The notes: generated by a model not told the origin, from the letters alone. A DNA stretch of 64,000 nt from Gordonia aichiensis NBRC 108223 (GCF_000332975.1 NZ_BANR01000018.1:62001-126000); one strand, 5' to 3'; shown: positions 28,664 through 38,848, numbered from the stretch's first letter. Numbers and translations are program-made.

Positions 28664-29599
28664 TCACCCGGCGCGGTAGATCTCACTCTCGAGCGGGTGG
28701 CCCGGCGGAGTGTCCGCAACCCGTGCGACGCCGTCGAGTGAGGTTCCCAGTGGTGATCGGACGACGGCTCCCTGTGCGCGCGTAGCGATCTCGTCGCTCA
28801 CGTTGTTCCGGATCATGTCGTTGCGGGTGAGAACAGCTCCCATCCAGCTCACGCGAACCGACTCGCCGTCGTGCCATCCGGTGCGCCGTAGTGCCGCGAT
28901 CACCGATGTGGCGAGCTCTGCGGCCGCATCGCGGAGAACGCCTGCGGCGATGTGGTCGCCACCGTCGGCTTCACGGCCGACGGTGCGCGCGAAACCCGCG
29001 ATCGAGGCGACATGGTCGGGTGCGGCCTGCAAACGCATGTACAGCTCCGGGAGCGGGCCGAACTCGTCTTCCGCTGCGCGTTGCAGAGTGGTGGCGGCGC
29101 CGCGCCCGTCGAATGAGCGCAGCGCCGCGTCGAGTCCCGCACGTCCGATCCAGTACGCGCTGCCCGCATCGCCGATGAGGTGCCCCCATCCGTCGATCCG
29201 CGCGGTGCCGAGTTGTCCGACGCCCAACGTCACCACGCCGGTGCCGACGGCGGTGACCACCCCGTGGTCGAAGCCGTTGGCACCCAGATAGGCCGACACC
29301 GAATCATGCACCAGGAACACCGAATCCACGCCGAGGTCGGTGGTCAAGGCCAACAACTGTTCGGGACGTGACTGCTCGGGAGTCAATCCCGAGACCCCGA
29401 CCGCCAACGTTGTCGGGCGAACGGGTGCGTTCGCGAGCGCACGACGCGCAATCTCGGCGACCTGTTCGACGACCGGACGTGAAGTGTAGACAGGGCCGTC
29501 GTCGAACTCGGAAGTCCTACCGTCGGCGTCAACGCGGATACGTGCACCACTCTGGCCTCCGTCGATGCTGACGCGACGCGTGCCCGGTTCGGTTGTCAT
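28664..29599 (-). CDS. BadF/BadG/BcrA/BcrD-type ATPase, N-acetylglucosamine-kinase-like
   Basis: 311-residue ASKHA-fold protein. The phosphate-1 loop is VSIDGGQSGARIRVDADG near the N-terminus; adenosine-binding glycines lie in AVGTGVVTLGVG and the motif GWGHLIGDAGSAYWIG matches bacterial GlcNAc and glucosamine kinases of this family. WMGAVLTRNDMI near the C-terminus corresponds to the second nucleotide-binding loop. It is likely a cytosolic amino-sugar kinase in cell-wall recycling, but the substrate is inferred. The neighbours give no pathway. Confidence 0.8.
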   Translation of the reverse strand: MTTEPGTRRVSIDGGQSGARIRVDADGRTSEFDDGPVYTSRPVVEQVAEIARRALANAPVRPTTLAVGVSGLTPEQSRPEQLLALTTDLGVDSVFLVHDSVSAYLGANGFDHGVVTAVGTGVVTLGVGQLGTARIDGWGHLIGDAGSAYWIGRAGLDAALRSFDGRGAATTLQRAAEDEFGPLPELYMRLQAAPDHVASIAGFARTVGREADGGDHIAAGVLRDAAAELATSVIAALRRTGWHDGESVRVSWMGAVLTRNDMIRNNVSDEIATRAQGAVVRSPLGTSLDGVARVADTPPGHPLESEIYRAG

Positions 29600-29626
29600 G
29601 GCACCTCCCGTCCCGAAACTACTCGC

Positions 29627-30115
29627 TCATGCGGCGCTTTCGGCGGGTACGGGAATGGTCACGAGTGAGACGTCGTTGGCGCGATGCGTCGGATGAATGG
29701 GTACGTCCAGCCGTCCGGCTGCGTCGACGAGGAGCCGCGCCCAGCCCAGATCGCGAGGGGTGATGCCGTCGGAACCGGGGCGACTGAGCAGGAAGGCAAG
29801 CGACAGGCGAGTGACCCCGTCGGTCGCCTCGAGTAGTTGGGGCATGAACAGATCGATGAGTCGGGCGCTTGGCACGGTGGGCAGAACCAGGTAGGGCAAC
29901 ACCCCGGGCGCCATACGGTCACCGTCGGCGATCCCGACCCAGAGGCGTGATTCGCTGAATCCGAGCGGTCCCATGAGTGCACGCCAGCGCTGCCGCAACT
30001 GCTCGGTCGTGTCGAACGGAAGCTTGAAGGTCTCGATGTCGGGGATCGGATCGGCGGCATTGCCGGACTCGTCTGAGGGGCGCGGTGTGCAGGTGTTGTG
30101 GTTCATGTCGACCAT
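29627..30115 (-). CDS. Conserved actinobacterial protein of unknown function
   Basis: 162-residue soluble protein that I cannot assign to a family. A folded core seems to run from about residue 29 (IETFKLPFDTTEQLRQRWRA) to the end, with no signal peptide or membrane segment. No catalytic motif is apparent. A polar N-terminal 25 residues and a second in-frame Met at position 4 leave the start uncertain. It lies 27 bp upstream of the kinase-like gene on the same strand, so the two may be co-transcribed. Confidence 0.6.
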   Translation of the reverse strand: MVDMNHNTCTPRPSDESGNAADPIPDIETFKLPFDTTEQLRQRWRALMGPLGFSESRLWVGIADGDRMAPGVLPYLVLPTVPSARLIDLFMPQLLEATDGVTRLSLAFLLSRPGSDGITPRDLGWARLLVDAAGRLDVPIHPTHRANDVSLVTIPVPAESAA

Positions 30116-30159
30116 CGTCGACCCGACCCCACGTCTGGGTCTTGCCTCCGCTCACAGGT

Positions 30160-30324
30160 GTGCACGACGACATTGACATACGCGACGTCGACATGGGCGA
30201 GGTCGACATAGGTGAGGTCGAGGATCTCTGGCACGCGCGCCGTGCGATCGCTCCGGGTTCCGAACCGTACGACCTCACGGCACCGGGAGACCGACGTGGA
30301 ACACTGACTGGATGGGCCTGTTGA
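30160..30324 (+). CDS. Possible small acidic ORF with an imperfect repeat
   Basis: A GTG-started frame of 54 codons reading VHDDIDIRDVDMGEVDIGEV at the start, with a DVDMGE/VDIGEV repeat. It ends 13 bases inside the Ddn-type gene, so translation could be coupled. There is no convincing ribosome site and I know no homologue; the repeat at 30165-30212 may simply be slippage-generated DNA. Included as a candidate only. Confidence 0.22.
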   Translation: MHDDIDIRDVDMGEVDIGEVEDLWHARRAIAPGSEPYDLTAPGDRRGTLTGWAC

Positions 30325-30788
30325 CTCCGCTGGCGATCAAGATCGGATCCATTCCCTGGATGCCGAGGTATCTTCCGCAGATCGTGAAGTGCGACAAGGT
30401 GATTGCGGCCATCACATGCCAGCGCTACGGGTTACTCGACATCGCAGGCCTCCCACACGTCACACTGATCGTGCGCGGACGCCGCAGCGGTGTCGAGCGT
30501 GCCACGGCGCTACTCGCCGCCCCCACTGCGAGGGGGTGGTTGGTAGCGGGTTCGTATTTCGGTGGGCCCGATACCCCGCAGTGGGTGTACAACCTCCGCG
30601 CCGCCGACACCGTTGGTGTGCGCCACGCCGGCGTGACATCGACGGCGACGGTGCACGAACTCGACGGAGACGAGCGCGCGCAGGCGTGGCAGGTGCTGCG
30701 CGCGACATGGCCGAACTTCGACCTCTATGAACGGCGGACCGACAGGTTGATTCCGGTGTTCTCACTGGTCACCGGCGACCACGCTTAG
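30312..30788 (+). CDS. Deazaflavin (F420)-dependent nitroreductase-family protein, Ddn-like
   Basis: 158-residue split-barrel protein of the Ddn/FDOR-B family. Signatures: ITCQRYGLLDIAGLPHVTLIVRGRRSG near 37-62, the F420-contact strand WLVAGSYFGGPDTPQWVYNLRA, then a C-terminal LRATWPNFDLYERRTDRLIPVFSL. These proteins use reduced F420 to reduce quinones or other lipophilic acceptors at the membrane. The substrate here is unknown. It is divergent from the unknown gene at 29627 and convergent with the crotonase gene. Confidence 0.87.
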   Translation: MGLLTPLAIKIGSIPWMPRYLPQIVKCDKVIAAITCQRYGLLDIAGLPHVTLIVRGRRSGVERATALLAAPTARGWLVAGSYFGGPDTPQWVYNLRAADTVGVRHAGVTSTATVHELDGDERAQAWQVLRATWPNFDLYERRTDRLIPVFSLVTGDHA

Positions 30789-30828
30789 GCCGCGACGCCG
30801 TCGGGCAGTGCGGTGACAATCAACCGGG

Positions 30829-31671
30829 TCACGACCCGCTGAACTTCGGATCCCGCTTCTCGAAGACCGCGGTGATCGCCTCGGTGAGATCGTTGCTGGG
30901 CAGGAACGCTGCATTCCATACGGCGACGTACCGCAGGTTGTCGGCCACTGCCGCCGAACGCATGTGGTCGAGGACTGCTTTCACACCCTGGACGACGAGC
31001 GGAGGATTCGCCGCGATCTGTGCTGCGGTGGTGCGCGCGAGAGCGAGCGAATCGTCGGGCGTCGGGGCGACCTCGTTGATCAGCCCGATGGCGGCGGCGC
31101 GTCGCGCATCGATGTCCTTGCCGGTAAGGGCGAGCTCGCGCATGTGGCCGTCGCCGATGATCGCCGGGAGGCGTGCGAGGCTGCCCATGTCGGCCACCAT
31201 GCCCACCCGCACCTCGCGGACGCTGAATTTGGCATCGTCGCTCGCGTACCGGATGTCGGCCGCGGTGATCAGGTCCACGCCGCCGCCGATGCACCACCCG
31301 CTGACCGAGGCGATGACGGGAGTGCGGGAATCGGCGACCGCGTTGATGGCCCGCTGCATGTCGAGGATCGTGTTGTGGAAGTCGGTGCGCGGCTTGGCTT
31401 TCGCGTTATCGGCGAGAGCAGGTGCCAGCAGGCCGGACATCGCGGGAAGGTCGAGGCCGTAGGAGAAGTTCTTGCCCGAGCCGGTGATGATGATCGCGCG
31501 GACCTCGTCGTCGGCGTCGAGTCCTTCGACGAGCTCGGGAAGCTCGCGCCAGAAATCGGGTCCCATGGCATTGCCCTTGCCCGGGCCGATGAGGCGCACC
31601 TCGGCAACGTTGTCGGCTACCTCGACCTCGAAGGCCTTCCACTCACGGTCACTGGCGCTCTGCTCGCTCAT
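30829..31671 (-). CDS. Crotonase-fold protein, delta3,5-delta2,4-dienoyl-CoA isomerase-like
   Basis: 280-residue enoyl-CoA hydratase/isomerase superfamily member. The segment GKNFSYGLDLPAM plus CIGGGVDLITAADIRYAS and SVREVRVGMVADMGSLARLP closely follows the ECH1-type dienoyl-CoA isomerases, including the catalytic Asp in VADMGSL. It would shift double bonds during beta-oxidation of unsaturated acyl-CoAs. The ATG at 31671 starts the conserved part; 11 more codons are open upstream. It lies 10 bp downstream of the reductase-like gene at 31682 on the same strand, likely co-transcribed. Confidence 0.85.
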   Translation of the reverse strand: MSEQSASDREWKAFEVEVADNVAEVRLIGPGKGNAMGPDFWRELPELVEGLDADDEVRAIIITGSGKNFSYGLDLPAMSGLLAPALADNAKAKPRTDFHNTILDMQRAINAVADSRTPVIASVSGWCIGGGVDLITAADIRYASDDAKFSVREVRVGMVADMGSLARLPAIIGDGHMRELALTGKDIDARRAAAIGLINEVAPTPDDSLALARTTAAQIAANPPLVVQGVKAVLDHMRSAAVADNLRYVAVWNAAFLPSNDLTEAITAVFEKRDPKFSGS

Positions 31672-31681
31672 GGGGGTCAAC

Positions 31682-32788
31682 TTACCGGAGCGCAGCCCCG
31701 TCACTCGGGGCGCCCGCGCCGACGAACACGCCGTCGCCTGTCACCAGCGGCAGATCGAGGGTCGTGCGAATGCCCGCGGGGGCAGCGTGGACTGCGGGTA
31801 TCGCGTTCACAATGCGTCCCATGGCGGCCACGATGGCTGCGTGGTTGTGGTCGCCCTTGGCACTCGTCGGCATGATGTCCACGCGATACGACGGTTCGCC
31901 GACGATCTCGACGCGATAGCAGCCACCTGGTTGCGACGGCTGAGCCCAGTCGGGGCGAAGGTCGCCACGCAGCCTGGTGACGTGCTCGATCACCACCGCC
32001 TGCCGCCCCGCGGACATGCCGATGATCTCGAAGTGCACCGCGGCCCTGGTGCCTTTCTCGACAACCCCGGCCGCGATCTCGAACTCTTCTGGTGCAGGCT
32101 CACTCTCGTGCTGCTCGAGGATCTCGTCGATGGTGATCCCGAGGCCCGCGGCGAGGATCTGCATCGTCGTTCCCCATGCGAGTCCCAGTATTCCGGGGAG
32201 GAAGAGCATCGGTGTCTCGTCGAGGGGTTTGCCGAAGCCCATCACGTCGAACATCACCTCGGCGCCGTCGTAGGTCGCGTAGTCCGCGATCTCCATGCAC
32301 CGGACCTGGTCGATTCGCTGACATGTGCCTGCGAATACCAATGGGACGAGGTCGTTGGCGAAGCCGGGGTCGACCCCGGTGACGAAGACGCTCGCGTTGT
32401 TGTCACGCGCTGCGTTCTCGAGCGCGGAGATCGCCTTCTCCGGCATGACGCCCCAGGGATACTGCAATCCGCCCGGCGCGGAGCCGACGACGTCGATACC
32501 CGCCGACACGAGCGCGACGACGTCGTTGAAGGCGTCGACCGGGCGCGTGTCACCCATGGCGCAATAGACGACGACATCGGGCGACAGCGCGATGATCGAG
32601 TCCAGATCGTCGACCGCGGCGATGCCTGTGGTGGTTCCGACACCTGCGAGCACCCCGGCGTCGATGCCCACCTTGTCCGGGTTGTGTACACAGACGGCGA
32701 CGAGGTCGAAACGACTGTCGTCGATGAGTTGGGTCAGCGCGAGCTTCCCCGCGTTGCCGGTGCCGACGAGAGCGACGCTGATCGTCAT
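31682..32788 (-). CDS. Dihydrodipicolinate-reductase-like NAD(P)-dependent oxidoreductase
   Basis: 368 residues with an N-terminal Rossmann fold (SVALVGTGNAGKLALTQLI) and the second strand PDVVVYCAMGDTRP. The DapB-like architecture with the substrate half GVDPGFANDLVPLVFAG resembles the actinobacterial amine-dehydrogenase / 2,4-diaminopentanoate-dehydrogenase-like group rather than true DapB, which is about 250 residues. The substrate is unknown. It is divergent from the SDR gene at 32917 and shares a 128-bp control region with two operator-like palindromes, suggesting joint regulation and perhaps a shared lipid or sterol context. Confidence 0.78.
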   Translation of the reverse strand: MTISVALVGTGNAGKLALTQLIDDSRFDLVAVCVHNPDKVGIDAGVLAGVGTTTGIAAVDDLDSIIALSPDVVVYCAMGDTRPVDAFNDVVALVSAGIDVVGSAPGGLQYPWGVMPEKAISALENAARDNNASVFVTGVDPGFANDLVPLVFAGTCQRIDQVRCMEIADYATYDGAEVMFDVMGFGKPLDETPMLFLPGILGLAWGTTMQILAAGLGITIDEILEQHESEPAPEEFEIAAGVVEKGTRAAVHFEIIGMSAGRQAVVIEHVTRLRGDLRPDWAQPSQPGGCYRVEIVGEPSYRVDIMPTSAKGDHNHAAIVAAMGRIVNAIPAVHAAPAGIRTTLDLPLVTGDGVFVGAGAPSDGAALR

Positions 32789-32816
32789 GTGTCGATGCCT
32801 CCTGGAAGTGTGGTGT

Positions 32817-32836
32817 ACATCTGTCCGGACTGATGT
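32817..32836. promoter_or_regulatory. 20-bp near-perfect palindrome (TetR-type operator candidate)
   Basis: ACATCTGTCCGGACTGATGT: nine of ten half-site positions are symmetric. It lies 29 bp upstream of the reductase-like gene at 31682-32788 and 80 bp upstream of the SDR gene. Length and position fit a TetR-family dimer site; no regulator gene lies next to it. Confidence 0.5.
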
Positions 32837-32870
32837 CCATATCAGTAGAACATGACCGGGGAGATCTTGG

Positions 32871-32884
32871 TAGAACGTGTTCTC
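32871..32884. promoter_or_regulatory. KstR-like motif upstream of the hydroxysteroid-dehydrogenase-like SDR
   Basis: TAGAACGTGTTCTC matches the KstR consensus TNNAACNNGTTNNA at all fixed positions except the last. KstR represses cholesterol-catabolism genes in mycobacteria. The site lies 32 bp upstream of the SDR ATG. A second partial copy (TAGAACATG) begins at 32846. Confidence 0.5.
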
Positions 32885-32916
32885 ATTCAGGCTCTCAGCA
32901 GGTACTGTGTGTCGCC

Positions 32917-33651
32917 ATGGGACGTGTTGACGGCAAGGTGGCAATCATTACCGGAGGCGCCCGCGGTACGGGCGCTGAGCATGCGCGAGCGCTCGTCGCC
33001 GAGGGCGGCAAGGTGGTCATCGGTGACATCCTCGACGACGAGGGCAAGGCATTGGCGGCTCAGATCGGAGAATCCGCGCGGTATGTGCGCCTCGATGTCA
33101 CCTCGCCCGACGACTGGCAGGCCGCGGTGGCCACCGCTGTCGACGATTTCGGCAAGGTCAACGTTCTGGTCAACAACGCGGGCATCGTCAACGGCTCGAC
33201 GGTCCAGCAGTTCCGCCTGGACAAGTGGAAGCAGATCATCGACGTCAATCTGACGGGCACGTTCCTCGGTATCCAGTCGGTGGCTGATCCGATGATCGCC
33301 GCGGGGGGCGGTTCCATCATCAACGTGTCGTCGGTGGAGGGGCTGCGTGGTAGTCCGTGGGCGCACGGCTATGTCGCGTCGAAGTGGGGGGTGCGTGGAC
33401 TGGCCAAGTCGGCGGCTCTCGAGCTCGCGCCGCACAACGTGCGGGTCAACTCCATCCATCCAGGCCTGGTCCGGACGCCGATGACGGAGGGTTTGCCCGA
33501 GGACATGGTCAAGGTGCCGCTCGGACGCGCGGCGGAGTCGAGTGAGGTGTCGACCTTTGTGGTCTTCCTCGCCAGTGACGAATCGTCGTACGCGACCGGT
33601 GCCGAATTCGTCATGGACGGTGGACTTTCCGCGGACGTGCCCCATAAATAG
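32917..33651 (+). CDS. Short-chain dehydrogenase, 3-alpha/20-beta-hydroxysteroid dehydrogenase-like (FabG3 type)
   Basis: Classical SDR of 244 residues: cofactor motif GGARGTGAEHARALVAEG, VGD-like acidic residue in VVIGDILDDEGKA (NAD preference), NNAGI, catalytic Ser in NVSSVEGL, and YVASK. The NSIHPGLVRTPMTEGLPEDM, LASDESSYATGAEFVMDGG and GDILD segments closely resemble M. tuberculosis FabG3 (Rv2002), a 20-beta-hydroxysteroid dehydrogenase. The KstR-like site upstream supports a steroid substrate. Convergent with the BASS transporter gene, 13 bp apart. Confidence 0.87.
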   Translation: MGRVDGKVAIITGGARGTGAEHARALVAEGGKVVIGDILDDEGKALAAQIGESARYVRLDVTSPDDWQAAVATAVDDFGKVNVLVNNAGIVNGSTVQQFRLDKWKQIIDVNLTGTFLGIQSVADPMIAAGGGSIINVSSVEGLRGSPWAHGYVASKWGVRGLAKSAALELAPHNVRVNSIHPGLVRTPMTEGLPEDMVKVPLGRAAESSEVSTFVVFLASDESSYATGAEFVMDGGLSADVPHK

Positions 33652-33664
33652 AGGCGATGCTCGG

Positions 33665-34651
33665 TCACCGCTCCCGCGGATATGAGCGAGCGCGGATGAG
33701 TAGCGGGATGACCCGCACGAACACCACCATCCCGACCAGTTCGACCGCTGTCTGGGCCACCACCGCGGTGGCCGCGAGTCGGGCACCCTCGTCCAGCGAC
33801 AGCGCAAGCGGCAACACCACCAACGAGTTTCGTGTCGCTCCGGAGAAGGCGACGGCCCGGATCGACCCCGTGTCGAGCCTGAGGGCTCGTCCGATGATCC
33901 ACCCGATCGCGGGCATGAGCACGAGGAACACCACGTAGATCCACAACGCGCCTGCGACTGTCGAGAGGTCGGCGCCGAGCCGAGCCACCTGCGACGCGGC
34001 GACCAGTGCCACAACCAACGCCATCAGAGGCACCATGGCGATCTCGAGCCGACGCACCGTCGCCTCCCGCGCCGTGCTGTTGTGTGCCCACCACTGGACT
34101 GCCCACGCGCACATCAGCGGTACGACGATCAGCGACACGAAGGCCACCGCGAAAGGCGTCGGGTCTATGGTGTCGACCGATCCCCGGCCGTCGATCATCG
34201 TGAGATAGACGGGCAGCAGCAGAAATTGGGCGACAAGCAGCAGCGGCGTCGCGGCGAGCAGTCGATCGCTGCGGGCGCCGGCGAGTCCGCTGAAGACGAT
34301 CACGTAGTCGACGCAGGGGCAGAGCAGAACGATCAACATGCCGAGTCGAACGGGATCGGATTCAGGCATTGCGAGGGCAAGCACCGCGACCACCGCGGGG
34401 ACGGCCACGAAATTGATGGCGACAAGCGCGAGGGTAAAACGCCAGTCACGCCACGCGGTCACCAACCCCGCCACGGGTACCTGCAGAAAAGTCAGGAAGA
34501 GCAGCGCCGCGAGCGCCGGTGTCACGAGGTGTTCGGCCACCGCGGGAACTCGTGAGGTCAGCGTTCCGGCGAGGCCGCCCGCGACGAACGCACACAGGTA
34601 GATGGCGACCTGGTGGCGCTCTAACGATGTCCTCCGCAACCACGTCCTCAC
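33665..34651 (-). CDS. Bile acid:sodium symporter / ACR3-superfamily transporter
   Basis: 328-residue integral membrane protein with about ten hydrophobic helices. The pattern LVLLCPCVDYVIVFSGLAGA near 110 aligns with the arsenite-permease motif of ACR3 but has a CPC core and lacks the LARCIAMV..WNDLA signature seen in the acr3 gene at 59088. FSGATRNSLVVLPLALSL near the C-terminus is typical of the BASS family. Annotated homologues are often called arsenic resistance proteins; the true substrate is uncertain. Located immediately upstream of upp on the same strand order but separated by a 53-bp gap. Confidence 0.8.
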   Translation of the reverse strand: MRTWLRRTSLERHQVAIYLCAFVAGGLAGTLTSRVPAVAEHLVTPALAALLFLTFLQVPVAGLVTAWRDWRFTLALVAINFVAVPAVVAVLALAMPESDPVRLGMLIVLLCPCVDYVIVFSGLAGARSDRLLAATPLLLVAQFLLLPVYLTMIDGRGSVDTIDPTPFAVAFVSLIVVPLMCAWAVQWWAHNSTAREATVRRLEIAMVPLMALVVALVAASQVARLGADLSTVAGALWIYVVFLVLMPAIGWIIGRALRLDTGSIRAVAFSGATRNSLVVLPLALSLDEGARLAATAVVAQTAVELVGMVVFVRVIPLLIRARSYPRER

Positions 34652-34704
34652 CGCAACGTTGTCCTCACCGCGAAAGCGTACTCACGGTCGGGTGCGGCGA
34701 GTCC

Positions 34705-35337
34705 TCACTGGGTGCCGAAGATCCGATCGCCGGCGTCGCCGAGTCCGGGAAGGATGTAACCGTCGTCGTTGAGCTCGCGGTCCATGGCGGCCGCGTACAC
34801 GGAGACGTCGGGATGAGCGTCGTGCAGTGCTTTCACCCCCTCGGGACAGGTGAGCAGGCAGACGAAACGGATCGAACGCGGTTGGTACTCCTTGATCCGG
34901 TCGACAGCCGCGATCGCGGAGTGTCCGGTGGCCAGCAGCGGATCGACTACGACGACGTCGCGTTCGGAGAGTTCCTTGGGCATCTTGAAGTAGTACTCGA
35001 CGGCGATGTGCGTCTTCGGGTCCCGATACAGCCCGATGTGTCCGATCCGAGCGCCCGGCACCACGGCGAGCATTCCGTCCGCAATCGATGTCCCGGCACG
35101 CAGAATCGACGCGAAGACCAGCTTCTTGCCGTCGATGACCCTGCCGGTCGTCACCTCCATCGGGGTCTCGACCTTGATCTCGTGCATCGGGATGTCGGCG
35201 AGGACGTCGTAGGCCATCAGGGTGGAGATCTCGTCGAGGAGGCGTCGAAAGTCGTTGGTCGACGTCTCCTTCTGGCGCATCAACGTCAGCTTGTGCTCGA
35301 CCAGCGGGTGATCGATGAGGTGCAGTGTGCCGCTCAT
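34705..35337 (-). CDS. upp: Uracil phosphoribosyltransferase
   Basis: Makes UMP from uracil and PRPP; 210 residues, full length. The Upp signature [20 protein letters not shown], the PRPP loop [18 protein letters not shown] and the uracil-binding end [14 protein letters not shown] are intact. The start ATG at 35337 follows urc4 by about 26 bp. It is the third gene of the unit urc1-urc4-upp; in yeasts the URC6 uracil phosphoribosyltransferase is required for URC-type uracil catabolism, so this copy may feed degradation as well as salvage. Confidence 0.95.
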   Translation of the reverse strand: MSGTLHLIDHPLVEHKLTLMRQKETSTNDFRRLLDEISTLMAYDVLADIPMHEIKVETPMEVTTGRVIDGKKLVFASILRAGTSIADGMLAVVPGARIGHIGLYRDPKTHIAVEYYFKMPKELSERDVVVVDPLLATGHSAIAAVDRIKEYQPRSIRFVCLLTCPEGVKALHDAHPDVSVYAAAMDRELNDDGYILPGLGDAGDRIFGTQ

Positions 35338-35363
35338 ATGTCTGCTCTTCTCGTCCGTGTCGG

Positions 35364-36604
35364 TCAGAATACGGTGCCGTCGCTGATGATGTGCAGTGGT
35401 GGAAGTCCTTGTCGCCGTTGGGCGGCGAGCTCGCGGCCCGCCGCCCACGTGCCGCCCTCGAGAATGCAGGCAAGGGGAGTGCTTCCCACATCGAGTCCGA
35501 GCTCCGCACAGACGAGTGGCGCGAGTTCGTCGAGTAGCGCGACGGTCAGCGCTCGCCACTCGACGATGAACTCGTCGTCGACACGCCACTCGCGCGTTGT
35601 CCACTGCGCAGGCCGCGGAACGAGGACCCCGGTGTCGAGCAGCAGCCCGCCGTTACGGTATTCGGGCAGCGCGGTCAGGTCGTCGACGCCGGTCAGCGCG
35701 ATGCCCTCGTCGCCGAATGGCTCGAGCAACGAGTAGGCGAGCCATTGCGACAGTTTGTGGAATGGCATCCATCCGGCGGTATCGCCGACGCCGTCGACGT
35801 CGGCGTGACGCCAGCAGTCCCCGAGCGGGTGATCGTCGATCTTGTTGTCGGACGGCCAGATCGGCGCGAAGTGCGTCAATAGGAGGGCAAGAATATCGCC
35901 CGCTGCGACACCGCCGGTCTCGTCTGCCAGCGCGTCGCCGAGTCCGCCGGGACGGCCATCTGCCCCGAAGGCGCTCGGGTTCGCCCCGAGTACATCGGCC
36001 AACCGGTGGAGCAGCCCGAGCCTGCCCTCGACACCCACGAGGGGATTGTCGCCGGACACCTGAAATGCCTCGGCGAGTCGATCGGAGGTCAGTGCGCGGA
36101 GGCCTGCGGCGTCGACGCGCAACGGATCGTCGACCATTCCGGAGAAGAGCCCTCGCGTGAACGCGTGGAAGCTTGCGACGCCGAGACCCTCCGACCGGGC
36201 CAGGCGCAGGCCCGTTCCCGGCTCGTCGTAGTGCCACTCGGGACCGGCGCCGGCGTCGAGCAACACACTGACGACCGCGAGGTCGATGCGCGTGCGTATC
36301 CGCTGGGTTCGGCTCATCTCGCTCATGCGCTCAGCCAGCGTGCCGACTCTGTCGACGCCCGCTGCCTCGAAGTGGCGCCATCTGCTGTGGAAGGGAATGT
36401 CGAGGTCGGGGTAGCGAGAGCGAGTGACGTCGGCGACGAGCCGAACAACTGCGCCGATCGCGTTGTCGTCGACGGTGAACCAGCGGGAATCACCGGAGCG
36501 AGCTCGAGCGAGTAACGTGCCGGCGCGCTGGCGGATCGTGTCTGTGCTGCGCAGGACAGCGAGTGGATCGACGGTCGGCTTCGTCGAGCTCGCGTGGGTC
36601 GGCG

Positions 36605-36608
<4 letters not shown>
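35364..36608 (-). CDS. urc4: URC4/Urg3 family protein (DUF1688), uracil catabolism
   Basis: 414-residue protein of the DUF1688 family, known in yeast as URC4 and Aspergillus as urg3, required for the URC uracil-degradation pathway; its reaction is not settled. Recognisable segments: [93 protein letters not shown] and the C-terminal [17 protein letters not shown]. Its ATG overlaps the urc1 stop (ATGA), giving translational coupling. Confidence 0.92.
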
Positions 36609-37888
<1,280 letters not shown>

Positions 37889-38296
37889 GGGTGCTCCTTC
37901 CGCGGGCGGCCCCGGCGGGGCGGTCGGGGCGTCGCTGCCAGCACCGGCCGTCGGGAAAACGCCAGCATAGTCACAATGGGTGGCGGGCGCCCGGCGAGCG
38001 ATCACGCGGTGCCGTCGGGCACGAAGGCCACTGTCGTGACGTGATGCGTCGACGGGAGTCGACGATTTATCTCGTTGACTTCCGTCGTCGGTGGGCGGCA
38101 CACTCGAGAGCGTGTCCGCATCATCTGTGCGCACTGCGCGACGTGAGGAGGTTGTCGGCGTGTACGCCGACAACAGATAGCCGTCACCTGTGACCACGCA
38201 CTCGCCCAACCGGTGAGCGCGTGGCCGATTCATCGCGACATGACTGTGCTTTCCGCGCCGGTGTGGCGTGGCCTCTCACGAACAGGTGACTTCTTC
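37889..38296. promoter_or_regulatory. 408-bp divergent control region of urc1 and the FBP-domain gene
   Basis: No gene is supported here. It holds two palindromes: GTTGTCGGCG-TGTA-CGCCGACAAC at 38151-38174 (10-bp perfect arms) and GTCAC-CT-GTGAC at 38183-38194, whose arms are like GntR-family half-sites. A TATGCT -10-like hexamer for urc1 lies near 37966-37971 on the minus strand. Regulation of the urc operon by a GntR-type factor is an inference. Confidence 0.45.
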
Positions 38297-38848
38297 ATGC
38301 GACATATCTCCGAAAACGAACTGCGCACTTCCCTCGTCAACGCGTCGGTGCGGGAGCGGAGGGAACTCCGCCTGCCCGACGACTTCGATGCACTCGACTG
38401 GGATCGGCTCGAGTTCCTGGGATGGCGAGATCCCAGGACTCCGTCGATCGGCTACCTCGTCGTCGACCTCGCGGACGGTCTCGACGTTCCAGCTGATGAT
38501 TCGGGCGCCGCGCCGGCACAACTTGTCGGGCTGCGCCTGCGGGCGGGCGCGGTGCCGCCGCGCACACGAATTCTGTGCGCGCTGTGTGAGGACGTGTCGC
38601 TTCCCAATGACGTCCTGTTGTTCACGGCACGTCGAGTGGGCAGGGCAGGTCGTCGAGGAGACACCCTCGGCACACTCATCTGCTCGCATTTCGAGTGTTC
38701 GCGCAATGTTCATCGTCTGCCGTCGTCGGCGATCGCCGGGAAGGAGCGAGAGATGGTGCGCGGCATGCGAATCGATAATCTACGCAAGCGTGTTCGACGA
38801 TTCGTCGTGCGTGCCGGTGCGGGCGAGACCGGGTCAGACGGAGCCTGA
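38297..38848 (+). CDS. FBP-domain protein with treble-clef zinc finger (FusB/EF-G-binding-like C-terminus)
   Basis: 183 residues. The C-terminal half has the FBP zinc finger: Cys94 and Cys97 (CALCEDVSLPNDVLLFTARR) and Cys129 and Cys134 (CSHFEC), a four-Cys site. In Firmicutes the related FusB/FusC proteins bind elongation factor G and give fusidic acid resistance; in actinobacteria the role is not established. The N-terminal half is a small alpha/beta region (FLGWRDPRTPSIGYLVVDL). ATG at 38297 chosen because homology starts there. Convergent with the carboxylase gene. Confidence 0.85.
   Translation: MRHISENELRTSLVNASVRERRELRLPDDFDALDWDRLEFLGWRDPRTPSIGYLVVDLADGLDVPADDSGAAPAQLVGLRLRAGAVPPRTRILCALCEDVSLPNDVLLFTARRVGRAGRRGDTLGTLICSHFECSRNVHRLPSSAIAGKEREMVRGMRIDNLRKRVRRFVVRAGAGETGSDGA

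Noticed and set aside
34705..35604. 299-residue version of Upp
   Set aside because: The first 89 residues are arginine-rich mirror sequence of the urc4 gene; the family starts at the ATG at 35337.
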